Source: Pseudomonadota bacterium (lineage in GTDB: Bacteria > Pseudomonadota > Alphaproteobacteria > Caulobacterales > Caulobacteraceae). Taken from it: a DNA stretch of 35,286 nt. A program made the position numbers and the translations under genes. The notes under the pieces are model-generated. The model searched no databases. It worked only from the letters and a program-made list of their open reading frames with translations, and was not told the origin of the DNA. Every line of letters starts with the position of its first letter. The stretch's first letter is position 1. Where the stretch lies: assembly GCA_023428785.1 (NCBI GenBank), contig JAEYWU010000105.1, positions 1-35,286 of the forward strand. The letters are read 5' to 3'. This document shows, one piece after another, positions 8,071 through 17,380 of the stretch.

Positions 8071-8877
8071 ATGGATCGAGCCGTCCCAACAAGGGTAGGG
8101 AATTTGGCAAAGAAGCCTGATGCGTCGTTGACCTCCAACGAACCGGCCGCGCCGCTGCGGCTGGTTCCGAAGGCCGATGACGTCGCCCAGATCCTGCGCC
8201 AGAGAATCCAGAAGAGCGAGATTTCGCCCGGCGAATGGCTGCGCGAGGTCAAGCTGTGCGGCGAGTTCGGCGTGGGCCGGTCCACCATCCGGCGCGCCCT
8301 GCGCACCCTGGCCGACGACGGCCTGCTCGAGATCGAGGAAAACCGCGGCGCGCGGGTCTCAGCCACGACGGTGGAAGAGGTCTTCGACCTCTATGAGGTG
8401 CGCGCGGCCCTCTACGGCCTGGCGGCGCGTTTCGCCTGCCTGCGCGCATCCGACGCCCAGATCCGCAATATTCTGGTCAAGATCGACCGGATGCTGGGCG
8501 ACGCGGAAAGCGGCGCCCCGGCCGAGCAGATCATAGAGCTCTCCGAGTCGATCTTCAGCGACATGAGCCAGTGCGCCAGCGCCGACGCCCAGCGGATGAT
8601 CGAGTCGGTCCGGCGCAAGACGCGCTTCCACTTCTCGTATGTCGCCCTGGCCCTGAATTCGAACTCGCCGGGACCGTTTGACCACTGGCGCCGGGTGCGC
8701 ACCGCCCTGGTTGCGCGCGATCCCGATCAGGCCAGCCAGGCGGCCCGCGACATCCTGTATTTCATGCAGGGCGAGGTCGCCCGGATCATGCTGGCCCGCG
8801 GCCCTCGTCTGCGCGACGCCACCGCCGCCCCCTCCCCCAAGGCCCCCCGACGCCGGGCGGCCGGAACGAGGTCATGA
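8071..8877 (+). CDS. GntR-family (FCD) transcriptional regulator
   Basis: A 268-residue regulator with an N-terminal winged helix-turn-helix (about 36-105; LCGEFGVGRSTIRRALRTL is the recognition region, followed by the wing EENRGARV) and a C-terminal all-helical FCD ligand-binding domain (about 110-240). The usual metal-binding pattern of FCD domains is only partly present: the FHxx motif reads IFSDM and the final His is not evident, although DHWRRV keeps one His. ATG 8071 was chosen from the upstream promoter. It is the likely master regulator of the island to about 20.2 kb, because a palindrome of the FCD-GntR type is repeated at promoters through that region and in front of this gene. The stop overlaps the next start (ATGA). 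The effector is unknown. Confidence 0.88.
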   Translation: MDRAVPTRVGNLAKKPDASLTSNEPAAPLRLVPKADDVAQILRQRIQKSEISPGEWLREVKLCGEFGVGRSTIRRALRTLADDGLLEIEENRGARVSATTVEEVFDLYEVRAALYGLAARFACLRASDAQIRNILVKIDRMLGDAESGAPAEQIIELSESIFSDMSQCASADAQRMIESVRRKTRFHFSYVALALNSNSPGPFDHWRRVRTALVARDPDQASQAARDILYFMQGEVARIMLARGPRLRDATAAPSPKAPRRRAAGTRS

Positions 8878-9929
8878 TGACAATGCGATCCCTCACCGGA
8901 CTGGCCGCCGCATCGGCCATCGCCTTGGTCGCCGCCACAGGTGTGGTGGGTTGCGCCAGCGTCGCCACCGCGGCCCAGGAACAGCCGCAGCAGTCCGAGG
9001 CCGTGGCTGAGCTGTTCGACTATCTCGACGATCACAACACCACCGGCTTCGTGGTCCTGAGGAACGGCGAGGTGGTGCTCCAGCGCAACTGGGCCGCGCC
9101 GCGCGACGACCGGATGTTCGCCAACTTCGTCTATGGCACGACCGACGACGGCCAGCTGCTTGAGGACGTCGCGTCCCAGCAGAAGAGCTTCGTGGCGGTG
9201 CTGATCGCCATCGCCGTCGATCGGGGTCTGATCGACATCGAGGCCCCGGTTTCAACCTATCTCGGCGAAGGCTGGTCGCGCGCCAGCCGCCAGCAGGAAG
9301 CCGCGATCCGCGTCATTGACATCATGACCATGAGTTCGGGCCTGAACGAGCAGTTCGGCTATGTCGCGCCGGCGGGAACGACCTTCTTCTACAACACGCC
9401 CGTCTATGCCGTTTCGAAGCGGATCGTGGCGGAGGCGGCGGGCCAGCCGCTGGACGTCATCACGCGTGAATGGCTGACCGGGCCCGTCGGCATGTCGCAG
9501 ACGGCCTGGCGCCGGCGCCCGGCCGCCCTGGCCTCGGTCGGCAACGACACGGGTCTGGTCACCACCCCGATGGATGTGGCCCGGTTCGGCCAGATGATCC
9601 TGAACGGCGGCGTCACCGAAGACGGGACGCGGGTCGTCTCCGAGGCCCAGTTGCAAGCCCTGTTCACGCGCTCTGACACCAATCCAGCGTATGGACGGCT
9701 GTGGTGGCTGAACGGCGGAAGCCACACGGTGCGCGCCGCGGGAGCCCAGATCCCCGGCCCGCTGATCCCGGCCGCGCCGGCCGATACGGTGGCGGCTCTT
9801 GGGGCGTTTGACCGCCGGCTCTATGTGGCGCCCAGCCAGGGGCTCGTGGTCGTTCGGACCGGCGCCGCGACTAATGACGCAGCCTTCGATCAGCAGCTCT
9901 GGCTCCGGCTGAACGCCGCGCTGGACTGA
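8874..9929 (+). CDS. Exported serine hydrolase, beta-lactamase/esterase fold
   Basis: A 351-residue protein of the beta-lactamase-related serine hydrolase superfamily (PF00144-like). The N-terminus is a signal peptide with a lipobox-like VVGC (Cys27), so it may be a lipoprotein facing the periplasm. The nucleophile motif SxxK is SQQK (Ser101, Lys104). The second motif has Tyr173 in FFYNTPVY but Thr where class C beta-lactamases have Asn. The C-terminal segment ALGAFDRRLYV...LVVVRTG is typical of the hydrolase relatives, which act on esters, amides or D-amino-acid peptides. True beta-lactamase activity is not supported. Translational coupling with gntR and the ligase 55 nt downstream suggest an operon that hydrolyses an imported compound to an acid. 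Confidence 0.85.
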   Translation: MMTMRSLTGLAAASAIALVAATGVVGCASVATAAQEQPQQSEAVAELFDYLDDHNTTGFVVLRNGEVVLQRNWAAPRDDRMFANFVYGTTDDGQLLEDVASQQKSFVAVLIAIAVDRGLIDIEAPVSTYLGEGWSRASRQQEAAIRVIDIMTMSSGLNEQFGYVAPAGTTFFYNTPVYAVSKRIVAEAAGQPLDVITREWLTGPVGMSQTAWRRRPAALASVGNDTGLVTTPMDVARFGQMILNGGVTEDGTRVVSEAQLQALFTRSDTNPAYGRLWWLNGGSHTVRAAGAQIPGPLIPAAPADTVAALGAFDRRLYVAPSQGLVVVRTGAATNDAAFDQQLWLRLNAALD

Positions 9930-9984
9930 TCAGGTCGACCGCAGGGCGGCTCCGGTCGCCGCCTCTCCAACGCAGGACCCCGCC

Positions 9985-11568
9985 ATGTTCGACGGCAGCA
10001 TGCAGAGCTTTCCTCTGACGCTGGACAGGATTCTCGACCACGCCGCCAAGTGGCATCCGGACGTCGAGGTCGTGACCGCGCGTGAGGGCGGCGAGCGTGC
10101 GCGTATCGGCTATGCCGGGCTGCATGAGCGCGCGCGGAGAATCTCGTCAGTCCTGGCCGGACTGAATGTGACGAGCGGTGACCGGGTCGCCACCCTGGCC
10201 TGGAATACTCAGGGCCATGTCGAAAGCTGGTACGCCATCATGGGCATGGGGGCCGTGTGCCACACGCTCAATCCGCGCCTGACAGCTGTGCAGCTGGCGT
10301 GGATGCTGGACCAGTCCGGCGCCCGCATCCTGATCGTGGGCGCCGACCTGCTGAAGCTGGCGATGGCGGTCGCGGACGCGGCGTCCGGGCTGGAGCGTGT
10401 GCTGGTGATCGACGGCGATCCGGCGGGCGCCGCGTCGCGCCTGACGGCCGAGCCGATGGAGCCGATGATCGAGGCGGCCACTCCAGATGTCGTCTGGGGC
10501 CAGTTCGAGGAGACGGCGGCTTCTGGGCTCTGCTTCACCTCGGGCTCGACCGGGGCGCCCAAGGGCGTGACGTACACCCACCGGGCCAGCTTCCTGCACA
10601 CCTTCAAGATGATGGCGGCGGATGTGCTGGGGTCGCGAACGACCGATACGGTCCTGCCGATCGTGCCCCTGTTCCACGCCAACGCCTGGGGTCTGCCGCT
10701 GGCGGTTCCGGCGGCGGGCAGCCGGCTGGTGCTGCCGGGGCGGCATCTGGACGGGGCGAGTCTGGCGCGGCTGATCGCGGCCGAGGGTGTGACGATCGCG
10801 GTCGGCGTGCCGACGGTCTTCCTGGGCCTTTGCGAGCATCTGGAAGCAACGGGTGAAAAGCTACCGTCGCTCGAGCGGATTATCCTGGGCGGGGCGCCGA
10901 CCCCGCCGGCGCTGATGGAGCGACTGCAGAAGGATCTGGGCGTCGTCGTTCAGGCCAGCTGGGGCATGACCGAGCTGTCGCCGGTGGGCGTCTTCAGCGT
11001 GTTGGGCGAGCCGCATACCCAGGCGGCGGTCTCGGGCCGTCCGGCTCTAGGCGTCGACCTGCTGCTGCTGGATGCAGCCGGTGATCCCCTGCCCGAACAG
11101 CGGAACCATGAGGGCCGCCTTCATGTGAAGGGTGCGGCGGTGATCGACCGCTACTTCGGCCAGGCCGAGACGGCCACGAATGCGGACGGCTGGTTCGACA
11201 CCGGCGACCTGGCGCGCATCGACACCAAGGGCAATCTGATCATCACCGGCCGGGCCAAGGACCTGATCAAGTCAGGCGGCGAGTGGATCAATCCGGCCGA
11301 GATCGAGGCCATCGTCTGCGAACTGCCGCAGGTGGCGCTGGCGGCTGTCATCGGCCGGGTCGATCCCAAGTGGAGCGAGCGCCCGATCCTGCTGGTCGAG
11401 GTGCGCGACGGCCACGAGATCAGCGACGAGGCGATCCTGGACTCGGTGCGCGGGCGCGTGGCGTCCTGGTGGATTCCGGATGCGGTGTTGCGTGTGCCGG
11501 CCATGCCGCTGGCCTCGACCGGCAAGGTCGACAAGATCAGCCTGCGCCAGACCTACAGCGCAGGCTGA
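9985..11568 (+). CDS. Acyl-CoA ligase (AMP-forming)
   Basis: A 527-residue member of the ANL superfamily that activates a carboxylic acid to its CoA thioester via an acyl-adenylate. The P-loop-like motif TSGSTGAPKG begins at Thr185. The adenine-site motif is SWGMTE. WFDTGDLARID provides the ribose-binding Asp, and the C-terminal catalytic Lys is in PLASTGKVDKI. The overall pattern is closest to the AlkK/DmdB-type fatty-acyl and methylthiopropionyl-CoA ligases; the substrate cannot be read from the sequence. GCAGGA precedes the ATG. In context it would activate the acid released by one of the serine hydrolases in the island. It converges with the MFS gene with a gap of only 9 nt. Confidence 0.92.
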   Translation: MFDGSMQSFPLTLDRILDHAAKWHPDVEVVTAREGGERARIGYAGLHERARRISSVLAGLNVTSGDRVATLAWNTQGHVESWYAIMGMGAVCHTLNPRLTAVQLAWMLDQSGARILIVGADLLKLAMAVADAASGLERVLVIDGDPAGAASRLTAEPMEPMIEAATPDVVWGQFEETAASGLCFTSGSTGAPKGVTYTHRASFLHTFKMMAADVLGSRTTDTVLPIVPLFHANAWGLPLAVPAAGSRLVLPGRHLDGASLARLIAAEGVTIAVGVPTVFLGLCEHLEATGEKLPSLERIILGGAPTPPALMERLQKDLGVVVQASWGMTELSPVGVFSVLGEPHTQAAVSGRPALGVDLLLLDAAGDPLPEQRNHEGRLHVKGAAVIDRYFGQAETATNADGWFDTGDLARIDTKGNLIITGRAKDLIKSGGEWINPAEIEAIVCELPQVALAAVIGRVDPKWSERPILLVEVRDGHEISDEAILDSVRGRVASWWIPDAVLRVPAMPLASTGKVDKISLRQTYSAG

Positions 11569-11577
11569 CCTGACCGA

Positions 11578-12846
11578 TCAGGCCGCGTCGTCGACCCAGT
11601 CGCGGCGAAGCGGGCGAACCGCCAGGAAGCCGAGCACGGCGGCGACCACGTACAGGCCCGCCAGCAGGATCGCCGAATAGATCAGGGCGTCGGCGCCGAA
11701 GCGCGGGGTCATCACGTCGCTGATGCCGCCCAGCAGCCAAGAGCCCGCGCCGATGCCGACCAGGTTGTTGATCAGCAGGAAGCAGGCCGAGGCGGTGGCG
11801 CGCATGTTGGCGGGCACCAGATGCTGGGCCGCCGTCGTCATGGGCCCGACAAACAGGATGTTGAGGGCGTTGGGCACGACCAGCAGTAGCCACGCCCACA
11901 TCGGAGACGGCGACAGGAAGGCGGCGATGAAGAAGGGCGCGGTGCATATCCAGGCGAAGCCCGAGACCTTGGCGTAGGCGCCGCGGTCGGACTTGCCGAG
12001 GCGGTCGGCCAGCACGCCGCCGGAATAGACGCCGAAGACGCCGCCGACGAGCAGCAGCGAACCGTAGAACCAGGACGTCTGGGTCAGGTCGAAGCCGAAC
12101 TGCTGGATCAGGATGGACGGCGACCAGAAGGCCAGGCCGTAGCCGCAGGTGCTGCTGCTCGCGGCCGCGAATGCCATGAGCCAGAAGGAGCGCTTCTTCG
12201 CCAGCATGGCGAAAACGGCGCCGACCGGGATCCGCTCGGCGGCCTGGGCAGGCTTGGGTGGTTCCTTGACCACGAGGCGGAAGACAGGGGCGATCACCAC
12301 ACCCGCGAGGCCGACCACGATGAAGGCCGTGCGCCAATTCACGGCCTGGGCGATGGCGGCGCCGAACAGCACCCCGAGCGCCAGACCGACCGGAATGCCC
12401 AGGGCGTAGATCGACATGGCCCGGGCGCGCTGGTGTTGGGGGAAGTACTGGGAAATCAGGGCGTAGCTGGGCGCCACGCCGCCGGCCTCACCCACGCCGA
12501 CGCCGACGCGGAAGGCGAAGAGCTGCCAGAAGCCGCCGGCCATGCCGCACAGGGCGGTAAAGGCGCTCCAGACGGTCAGGGAGGCAGTGATGACCCAGGT
12601 CCGGCTGGTCCGGTCGGCCAGGAGCGCGAGCGGGATGGCCAGGGTGGAATAGAGCGCTGCGAAGGCGATGCCGCCGAGCGCGCCCAGCTGGGTGTTGGAG
12701 AGGCCCAGGTCTTCCTTGATGGCCGGGGCGAGGATGCCGAGGATCTGACGGTCCACCCAGTTGAAGGTGTAGACGATCAGCAGCATCGCCAGCACGAGGC
12801 GGGCGTAGCCGGGGCTGTGGGCCGGGGCAGGCGTGGCCTGGGTCAT
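11578..12846 (-). CDS. MFS transporter, spinster-like
   Basis: A 422-residue major facilitator with 12 predicted transmembrane helices. The first helix carries FNWVDRQILGIL, the signature-like start of the spinster-type MFS branch common in sphingomonads and Caulobacteraceae. Loop 2-3 has LADRTSRTWV, and helix 4-5 has RVGVGVGEAGGVAPSYALI. The start at 12846 (MTQATPAP) overlaps the GST stop (ATGA) and has CGGAGA upstream. An in-frame start 80 codons further upstream would run through the GST gene and is rejected. Cotranscription with the GST is likely, and import of the island substrate or export of a product is inferred. A second, MHS-type transporter occurs at 17607. Confidence 0.88.
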   Translation of the reverse strand: MTQATPAPAHSPGYARLVLAMLLIVYTFNWVDRQILGILAPAIKEDLGLSNTQLGALGGIAFAALYSTLAIPLALLADRTSRTWVITASLTVWSAFTALCGMAGGFWQLFAFRVGVGVGEAGGVAPSYALISQYFPQHQRARAMSIYALGIPVGLALGVLFGAAIAQAVNWRTAFIVVGLAGVVIAPVFRLVVKEPPKPAQAAERIPVGAVFAMLAKKRSFWLMAFAAASSSTCGYGLAFWSPSILIQQFGFDLTQTSWFYGSLLLVGGVFGVYSGGVLADRLGKSDRGAYAKVSGFAWICTAPFFIAAFLSPSPMWAWLLLVVPNALNILFVGPMTTAAQHLVPANMRATASACFLLINNLVGIGAGSWLLGGISDVMTPRFGADALIYSAILLAGLYVVAAVLGFLAVRPLRRDWVDDAA

Positions 12847-13481
12847 GCGGGATCTCCGGATGCGGCGCGGGCCTGGGCGGCCTGGGCGGCGAGGAAGGCG
12901 GGACGGGCCGACAGGCGGTCCCAGTAGGCCGCCAACTCGGGACTGAACTTGTGATCGAGATTGAGGGTGCGGGAGAGCAGCAGCGCATAGCCCACGCACA
13001 GGTCGGCCATGGTGAAGCGGCCGGCGCAAAGCCATTCGCGATCGCCGAGCGCGCGGGTCACGTGCCGCAGCCGGGACAGGAACCATTGGGCGTAGTCGTC
13101 GGCGGCCTGCTGGTTGCGGCGCGCCTCGGGCTCAAGGCGCGTGTAGCGAAGCACGATCGTCTGCGGGAAGGTCAGGGTCGCCTCGGAGCGATGCAGCCAG
13201 TCGAGCCAGAGGGCGTAGTCCGGCTCGTCCATTTCGACCGCCAGCGGCGTAGGGCCGTAGCGGGTGGCCAGGTACTGGGGGATGGCGGCGGACTCGGTCA
13301 TGCGGACCTCGCCGTCGATCATCAGCGGGATGGTGCCCAGCGGATTGAGGGCGAGATAGTCGGGCTGATGGATCCGGGGCGGAAACGGCAGCAGGCGCAG
13401 CCGGTAGGGAAGGCCCATTTCCTCCAGCGCCCACAGGGCGCGGAAGGATCGCGCGTCGACGCAATGATAGAGCTCGATCAA
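12843..13481 (-). CDS. Glutathione S-transferase family protein
   Basis: A 212-residue cytosolic GST. The N-terminal thioredoxin-like domain (1-80) contains LYHCVDARSFRALWALEE, the cis-Pro region LGTIPLMIDG and the glutathione-binding TESAAIPQYL. An all-helical C-terminal domain follows with the N-capping-type segment GRFTMADLCVGYALLL. Cys7 and Ser12 are candidate catalytic residues. A TTG start at 13481 is chosen because GGGAGCGGAG precedes it closely and MIELYHC is a canonical GST start; an ATG at 13514 would add 11 residues. A GntR-type operator followed by TTGACA lies about 75 nt upstream. It could conjugate or isomerise an intermediate of the pathway; the reaction is unknown. Confidence 0.88.
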   Translation of the reverse strand: MIELYHCVDARSFRALWALEEMGLPYRLRLLPFPPRIHQPDYLALNPLGTIPLMIDGEVRMTESAAIPQYLATRYGPTPLAVEMDEPDYALWLDWLHRSEATLTFPQTIVLRYTRLEPEARRNQQAADDYAQWFLSRLRHVTRALGDREWLCAGRFTMADLCVGYALLLSRTLNLDHKFSPELAAYWDRLSARPAFLAAQAAQARAASGDPA

Positions 13482-13554
13482 GCTCCGCTCCCTCCCTGAT
13501 CGGCCTCTGATCATTCGAGCCGCTTGAGCCTGACTTTCAACGATCAGTCGTCAA

Positions 13555-13560
13555 TGTCAA
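13555..13560 (-). promoter_or_regulatory. TTGACA -35 box of the GST-MFS operon
   Basis: On the minus strand the operator at 13566-13576 is followed by 5 nt and then TTGACA. No good -10 box is seen 17 nt further on (AAAGTC), which fits a promoter that needs an activator. Confidence 0.4.
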
Positions 13561-13565
13561 AGTTT

Positions 13566-13576
13566 TTGTACGACAA
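13566..13576. promoter_or_regulatory. GntR operator between GST and esterase genes
   Basis: TTGTACGACAA is a perfect TTGT/ACAA dyad with a 3-nt centre. It lies in the divergent gap (13482-13669) and could serve the GST-MFS operon and the esterase gene. It is identical to the site at 17434-17444. Confidence 0.75.
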
Positions 13577-13669
13577 TCATGGGTGCGCCGCTAAGGTCGG
13601 CGCCTGGCCTTGTGGCCGCGGCCCCTGCCCCGCAAAGAATGGGCGGCCGGAGGAAGAGGAAGACGCCCC

Positions 13670-14911
13670 ATGAAGATCAGTGACCCGTGCAAGGCTGGAT
13701 TCGACGCCGACCGGCTGGCCCGGATCGATGCATTCCTGAAGACGCGGTATCTGGACAGCGGCCGGCTGCCGCACGCCCAGCTGCTGATCAGCCGCGGGGG
13801 CGAGATCGTTCACTTCTCAAGCCAGGGCGCGGCCCGCGAGGGTGACAGCCGCGCAATCGACGAGGCCTCGATCTTCCGCATCGCCTCCATGACCAAGCCG
13901 ATCACCTCGGTGGCCTTCATGATGCTGGTCGAGGAAGGCAAGGTCGGCGTGGACACGCCGGTCGAGGCCATCCTGCCGGAGTTCAAGGGCGTCGGCGTCT
14001 ACAACGGCGGCGGGGCGGGCGTGCCCTTCCTGACCAAGGCGGCGACCGAGCCGATGCGGATGCTGGACCTGCTGCGCCATACGTCGGGCCTGACCTACGG
14101 CTTCCAGAACCGCACCAACATCGACGCCGCCCTGCGGGACGCCAAGTGGGACGCCGCCCCGGTTCCGAACTGGTACGGCGAGACCGACCTGGACGGATTC
14201 GTCGGTCATCTGGCCATGCTGCCGCTCGAGTTCTCGCCGGGCGAGGCCTGGAACTATTCGGTGTCGACCGATGTGCTGGGCGCGGTCGTCCAGCGCGTCT
14301 CGGGACAGCCGTTGGATCAGTTCCTGGCCGACCGCATCTTCAAGCCGCTGAAGATGAAGGACACCGGCTTCTCGGTGCCCGCCTCCAAGGCCGACCGGAT
14401 TCCGGACTGCTACATCTGGGATGCGGAGACGCGTGGGAAGGTCCTCTGGGACCGGGGCGCCGAGAGCTTCTGGTTGCAGGCCCCCAAACTGATTTCCGGC
14501 GGCGGCGGCCTGGCCTCGACGGCGCTGGACTATCACCGCTTCTGCCAGATGCTGGAGAACGGCGGCGAGCTGGACGGCGCGCGGCTGCTGGGGCGCAAGA
14601 CCATCGACCTGATGACGATGAACCACCTGCCGGGGAACGGCGACCTGACCAGCCTGTCGCGCTCGCTGTTCAGCGAAACCCAGAACGGCGGCGTGGGCTT
14701 TGGCCTGGGCTTCGCCGTCACCCAGGACGTGGCCCGGGCGATGATCCCCGGCTCGCCGGGCGAGTTCTACTGGGGCGGGATGTTCTCGACATCCTTCTTC
14801 GTGGACCCGATCGAGAAGCTGCACGTGGTCTTCATGACCCAGCTCAGCCCGTCGCTGCTCTATCCGATCCGACGCGAGCTCAAGACCCTGATTTATTCCG
14901 CCCTCGTCTGA
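13670..14911 (+). CDS. Family VIII carboxylesterase-like serine hydrolase
   Basis: A 413-residue beta-lactamase-fold hydrolase resembling family VIII esterases and LovD-type acyltransferases. The nucleophile motif is SMTK (Ser73, Lys76). The catalytic Tyr is Tyr196 in WNYSVSTDVLG, which has the EstB-like Y-S pattern rather than the Y-x-N of class C beta-lactamases. The third motif is WGG (368-370) in place of KTG, again typical of family VIII. No signal peptide is visible, so it is probably cytoplasmic. ATG 13670 has GGAAGAGGAAG upstream; a longer frame from 13610 is rejected. It is transcribed divergently from the GST-MFS operon across a GntR-type operator. It probably cleaves an ester in the compound handled by the island. 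A second hydrolase of this superfamily, at 8874, is exported. Confidence 0.87.
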   Translation: MKISDPCKAGFDADRLARIDAFLKTRYLDSGRLPHAQLLISRGGEIVHFSSQGAAREGDSRAIDEASIFRIASMTKPITSVAFMMLVEEGKVGVDTPVEAILPEFKGVGVYNGGGAGVPFLTKAATEPMRMLDLLRHTSGLTYGFQNRTNIDAALRDAKWDAAPVPNWYGETDLDGFVGHLAMLPLEFSPGEAWNYSVSTDVLGAVVQRVSGQPLDQFLADRIFKPLKMKDTGFSVPASKADRIPDCYIWDAETRGKVLWDRGAESFWLQAPKLISGGGGLASTALDYHRFCQMLENGGELDGARLLGRKTIDLMTMNHLPGNGDLTSLSRSLFSETQNGGVGFGLGFAVTQDVARAMIPGSPGEFYWGGMFSTSFFVDPIEKLHVVFMTQLSPSLLYPIRRELKTLIYSALV

Positions 14912-14927
14912 CGCGGCGGACCTCCGA

Positions 14928-14964
14928 ACAAAAAAGAGCCGCTCCCGCCATCGGCGGGAGCGGC
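14928..14964 (-). terminator. Rho-independent terminator of the second TonB receptor gene
   Basis: A perfect 12-bp stem (14938-14949 with 14953-14964, GCCGCTCCCGCC arm) closes a 3-nt loop. It is followed on the minus strand by CTTTTTTG. The U tract is on the minus strand only, so it ends the receptor transcript; the esterase gene converges on it. Confidence 0.9.
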
Positions 14965-14986
14965 GGCGCTTCGGGGAGAAGACGCT

Positions 14987-17347
14987 CTAGAAGCGGTAGG
15001 TCAGGCTGACGCCGGTGGTGCGCGGGCGGCTGTAGCGGTTGGCTAGCGGAATGGCGCCCTGCTGCAGGCGGAGGACCGGCACTTCCTGATCGGTCAGGTT
15101 GGTGACGAAGAACGCCAGCTCGATGCGGTTATAGATGCCGCCGAAGCGCAGGTTCACATTGTCGATGTCAGACAGCGGAATGAAGGGCGTGGTCGCCGTG
15201 ACCGTATCCTGACCGCCGCCGCGTTGGCCGTTGTATGCGACGTTCACGAAGCCGATCATGTTGTTGAAGATGGGCTGGCGGTAGTTGAAGTTGGTCGACC
15301 ATGTCCACTCGGGCGTCTGGGCGACCGGGCTGCCGAGGACCGGCAGGCCGGCGATGCCGGGCTCGACCTCGGTGAACTCGGCCTCCTGGTGGGCGCCGTT
15401 CAGGTTCACGATCAAACGGCCGGGGCCGACGTTGAAGACCGCGTCGATCGAGGCTTCGACCCCGCGAACCTCCACGGTGCCGCCGTTGATGTTGAACAGG
15501 GACCCCGCCTGTCCGCAGACGTTGGCGACGGTGCAGCCGTCGGACACCGAGGCGATCGCGTCCTGGGTCTCCGACATGTAGGCCGACACGCGCAGGAAGA
15601 TGTTGTCGGCGAGATCCGCCTTCACACCGACCTCGTAGCTGGTCGTCTCTTCGTTGCCGTAGGTCGGGCGCAGCGGGTTCGGGGCGACCGCAACGACCGT
15701 GCCGTTATTCACACCGCCAGCGCGATAGCCGGTGCCGGTACGCGCATAGGCCAGAATCGCCGGGGTGAACCGGTAGCTGGCCATGGCCGCCCAGCTAATG
15801 TTGCTCTCGTCGAACTCATAGGTCGTAGGCGTGCCGAACGGGACGTCAGTGTAGAGACGGAAGTCCGACTGGCTGGCTTCCTTCTGGTCCTGCGAATAGC
15901 GCATCTCGCCGCTGAGGGTGAGGTTGCCGATCTCGTAGGAGAGCGAGCCGTAGGCGGCGACGGAGTTGTATTCCGACGGCACGATCCGGCGGCTGCCGAA
16001 CGGCAGGGGGAAGGTGGCCGGACAGTTCAGCGAGGTCGGGTTCAGGCGGTAGCATTCCGGATTGGTCGGCGTGCCGCCGCAAATCCCGGAGATCGCCGTC
16101 ACCACGCACGGGCTGGTGCGCGCATCACGGATATAGAAGTCTTCCTGGTGCAGCCACTCCGCGCCGACCAGCCAGTCGAGCTGGCCGCCCATGCCTTCGC
16201 CGGCGATGTGGATGTCCTGATAGAGGGTTTCGTCGCGGGCGTCGGTGGAGGTGCCGCCAAGCGGATACAGGCCGACCCAGCCCTGGGACTGGAAATAGCC
16301 CTGCGTCGCCAGGTCGATGGCGGCCGCGAAGTTCTGGCGCGAGCGCGACTGCAGCCACATGGAGGTGGAGGTCAGGGTGCCCCAGCCGAGGTCGTAGTCC
16401 GCGATCAGCTGGGCGCGCTGGACGTTCTGATGCAGGCCGTTTGGGACGTCGGAACCGACATCATAACGCGGACCCGTATAGCCCATCGGCAGGGCCGGCA
16501 GCATGCCGGCCGGCAGGACCCACTGGTTCACGAAAGTCGGCAGGTCCATGTCCTGCGAGTCGAGCAGGATGTTCACATCCAGCGGGCCGGAGCTGTAGCG
16601 GAACTGGCCCCGGATGATCGTGCCTTCGGTGTGGTCGTAATACCGATCCTGGTTCGGATTGTAGTAGATGCCGCCCTGCTGGCCGGTGGCCTGGATGCCG
16701 AAGCGGACCGCCACTTCGTCGCTGAGGCGCTTGTTGACGATGCCTTCGAAACGCAGCTGTTCGAGCTCGTTCGTATAGGTCGCCGAGACCCGGCCGCCAT
16801 CGCGGAACAGCGGGCGGTTCAGCACGATGTTGACGGTGCCGAACTCGGAGTTTCGGCCGTAGAGGGCGCCCTGCGGCCCTTCGAGCACTTCGACGCGAGC
16901 AAGGTCGAAATAGTCCAGGCGGCGGAAGTTGCGGCCGCCCAGGGTGCTGGATCCGACATAGGCGCCGTTGACGAACAGTCCCACGCCCGAGTCGGCGCTG
17001 GTGGCGCGCTGGGTGCCGGAGCCGCGCACCGAGACCTCGGCCAGGTTTTCGGCCTGGAGGCCGTTGAAGCGAACGCCGGGAACGGTGGCCAGCAGGTCGC
17101 CAGTGCCCTCGACAGGGCCCCGCGCCTCAAGCTGGTCGGACGTCACAGCGGTGATGGTGCCCGGCACGTCGCGGATGGCTTCCTCGCGGCGGCGCGCGGT
17201 GACGACGACATCGCCGACCTGGGTCGGGGCGTAGTCGCTGTCAGTGGATTCGGCTTCAGCCGGCGGCGCCTGGTCCTGGGCCAGCACAACGCCGGGAAAG
17301 GCCGCGGCCATGAGGGCAAGCGACGAACAGGCAAGCAAACGGACCAT
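14987..17347 (-). CDS. TonB-dependent outer-membrane receptor of the GntR island
   Basis: A 786-residue TonB-dependent receptor. A signal peptide (1-23, ending VVLAQ) is followed by the TonB-box-like GDVVVTARRR. The plug domain contains IRDVPGTITAV, VSVRGSGTQRA and the segment LEGPQGALYGRNSEFGTVNI. The 22-strand barrel ends in a C-terminal Phe (SLTYRF). This is the pattern of the FecA/CirA-like receptors with AARRR boxes that are abundant in sphingomonads and Caulobacteraceae. GGGAGG lies 8 nt before the ATG. A GntR-type operator and a TTGACA box lie about 80 nt upstream, placing it in the island regulon, so the likely ligand is the island substrate and not iron. It has a strong terminator. 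It is clearly distinct from the 1015-residue receptor at 127. Confidence 0.93.
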   Translation of the reverse strand: MVRLLACSSLALMAAAFPGVVLAQDQAPPAEAESTDSDYAPTQVGDVVVTARRREEAIRDVPGTITAVTSDQLEARGPVEGTGDLLATVPGVRFNGLQAENLAEVSVRGSGTQRATSADSGVGLFVNGAYVGSSTLGGRNFRRLDYFDLARVEVLEGPQGALYGRNSEFGTVNIVLNRPLFRDGGRVSATYTNELEQLRFEGIVNKRLSDEVAVRFGIQATGQQGGIYYNPNQDRYYDHTEGTIIRGQFRYSSGPLDVNILLDSQDMDLPTFVNQWVLPAGMLPALPMGYTGPRYDVGSDVPNGLHQNVQRAQLIADYDLGWGTLTSTSMWLQSRSRQNFAAAIDLATQGYFQSQGWVGLYPLGGTSTDARDETLYQDIHIAGEGMGGQLDWLVGAEWLHQEDFYIRDARTSPCVVTAISGICGGTPTNPECYRLNPTSLNCPATFPLPFGSRRIVPSEYNSVAAYGSLSYEIGNLTLSGEMRYSQDQKEASQSDFRLYTDVPFGTPTTYEFDESNISWAAMASYRFTPAILAYARTGTGYRAGGVNNGTVVAVAPNPLRPTYGNEETTSYEVGVKADLADNIFLRVSAYMSETQDAIASVSDGCTVANVCGQAGSLFNINGGTVEVRGVEASIDAVFNVGPGRLIVNLNGAHQEAEFTEVEPGIAGLPVLGSPVAQTPEWTWSTNFNYRQPIFNNMIGFVNVAYNGQRGGGQDTVTATTPFIPLSDIDNVNLRFGGIYNRIELAFFVTNLTDQEVPVLRLQQGAIPLANRYSRPRTTGVSLTYRF

Positions 17348-17380
17348 CTAGATTCCCTCCCATAGTCATTCATGCCGACG

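Noticed and set aside
8874..9929. Possible antibiotic-resistance beta-lactamase
   Set aside because: SxxK is present but the second and third motifs differ from class C enzymes and match the esterase/peptidase relatives; the operon is catabolic.
11569..11583. Small inverted repeat CCTGA-CCGA-TCAGG between the ligase and the MFS gene as a bidirectional terminator
   Set aside because: The stem is only 5 bp, overlaps coding ends and has no U tract on either strand.
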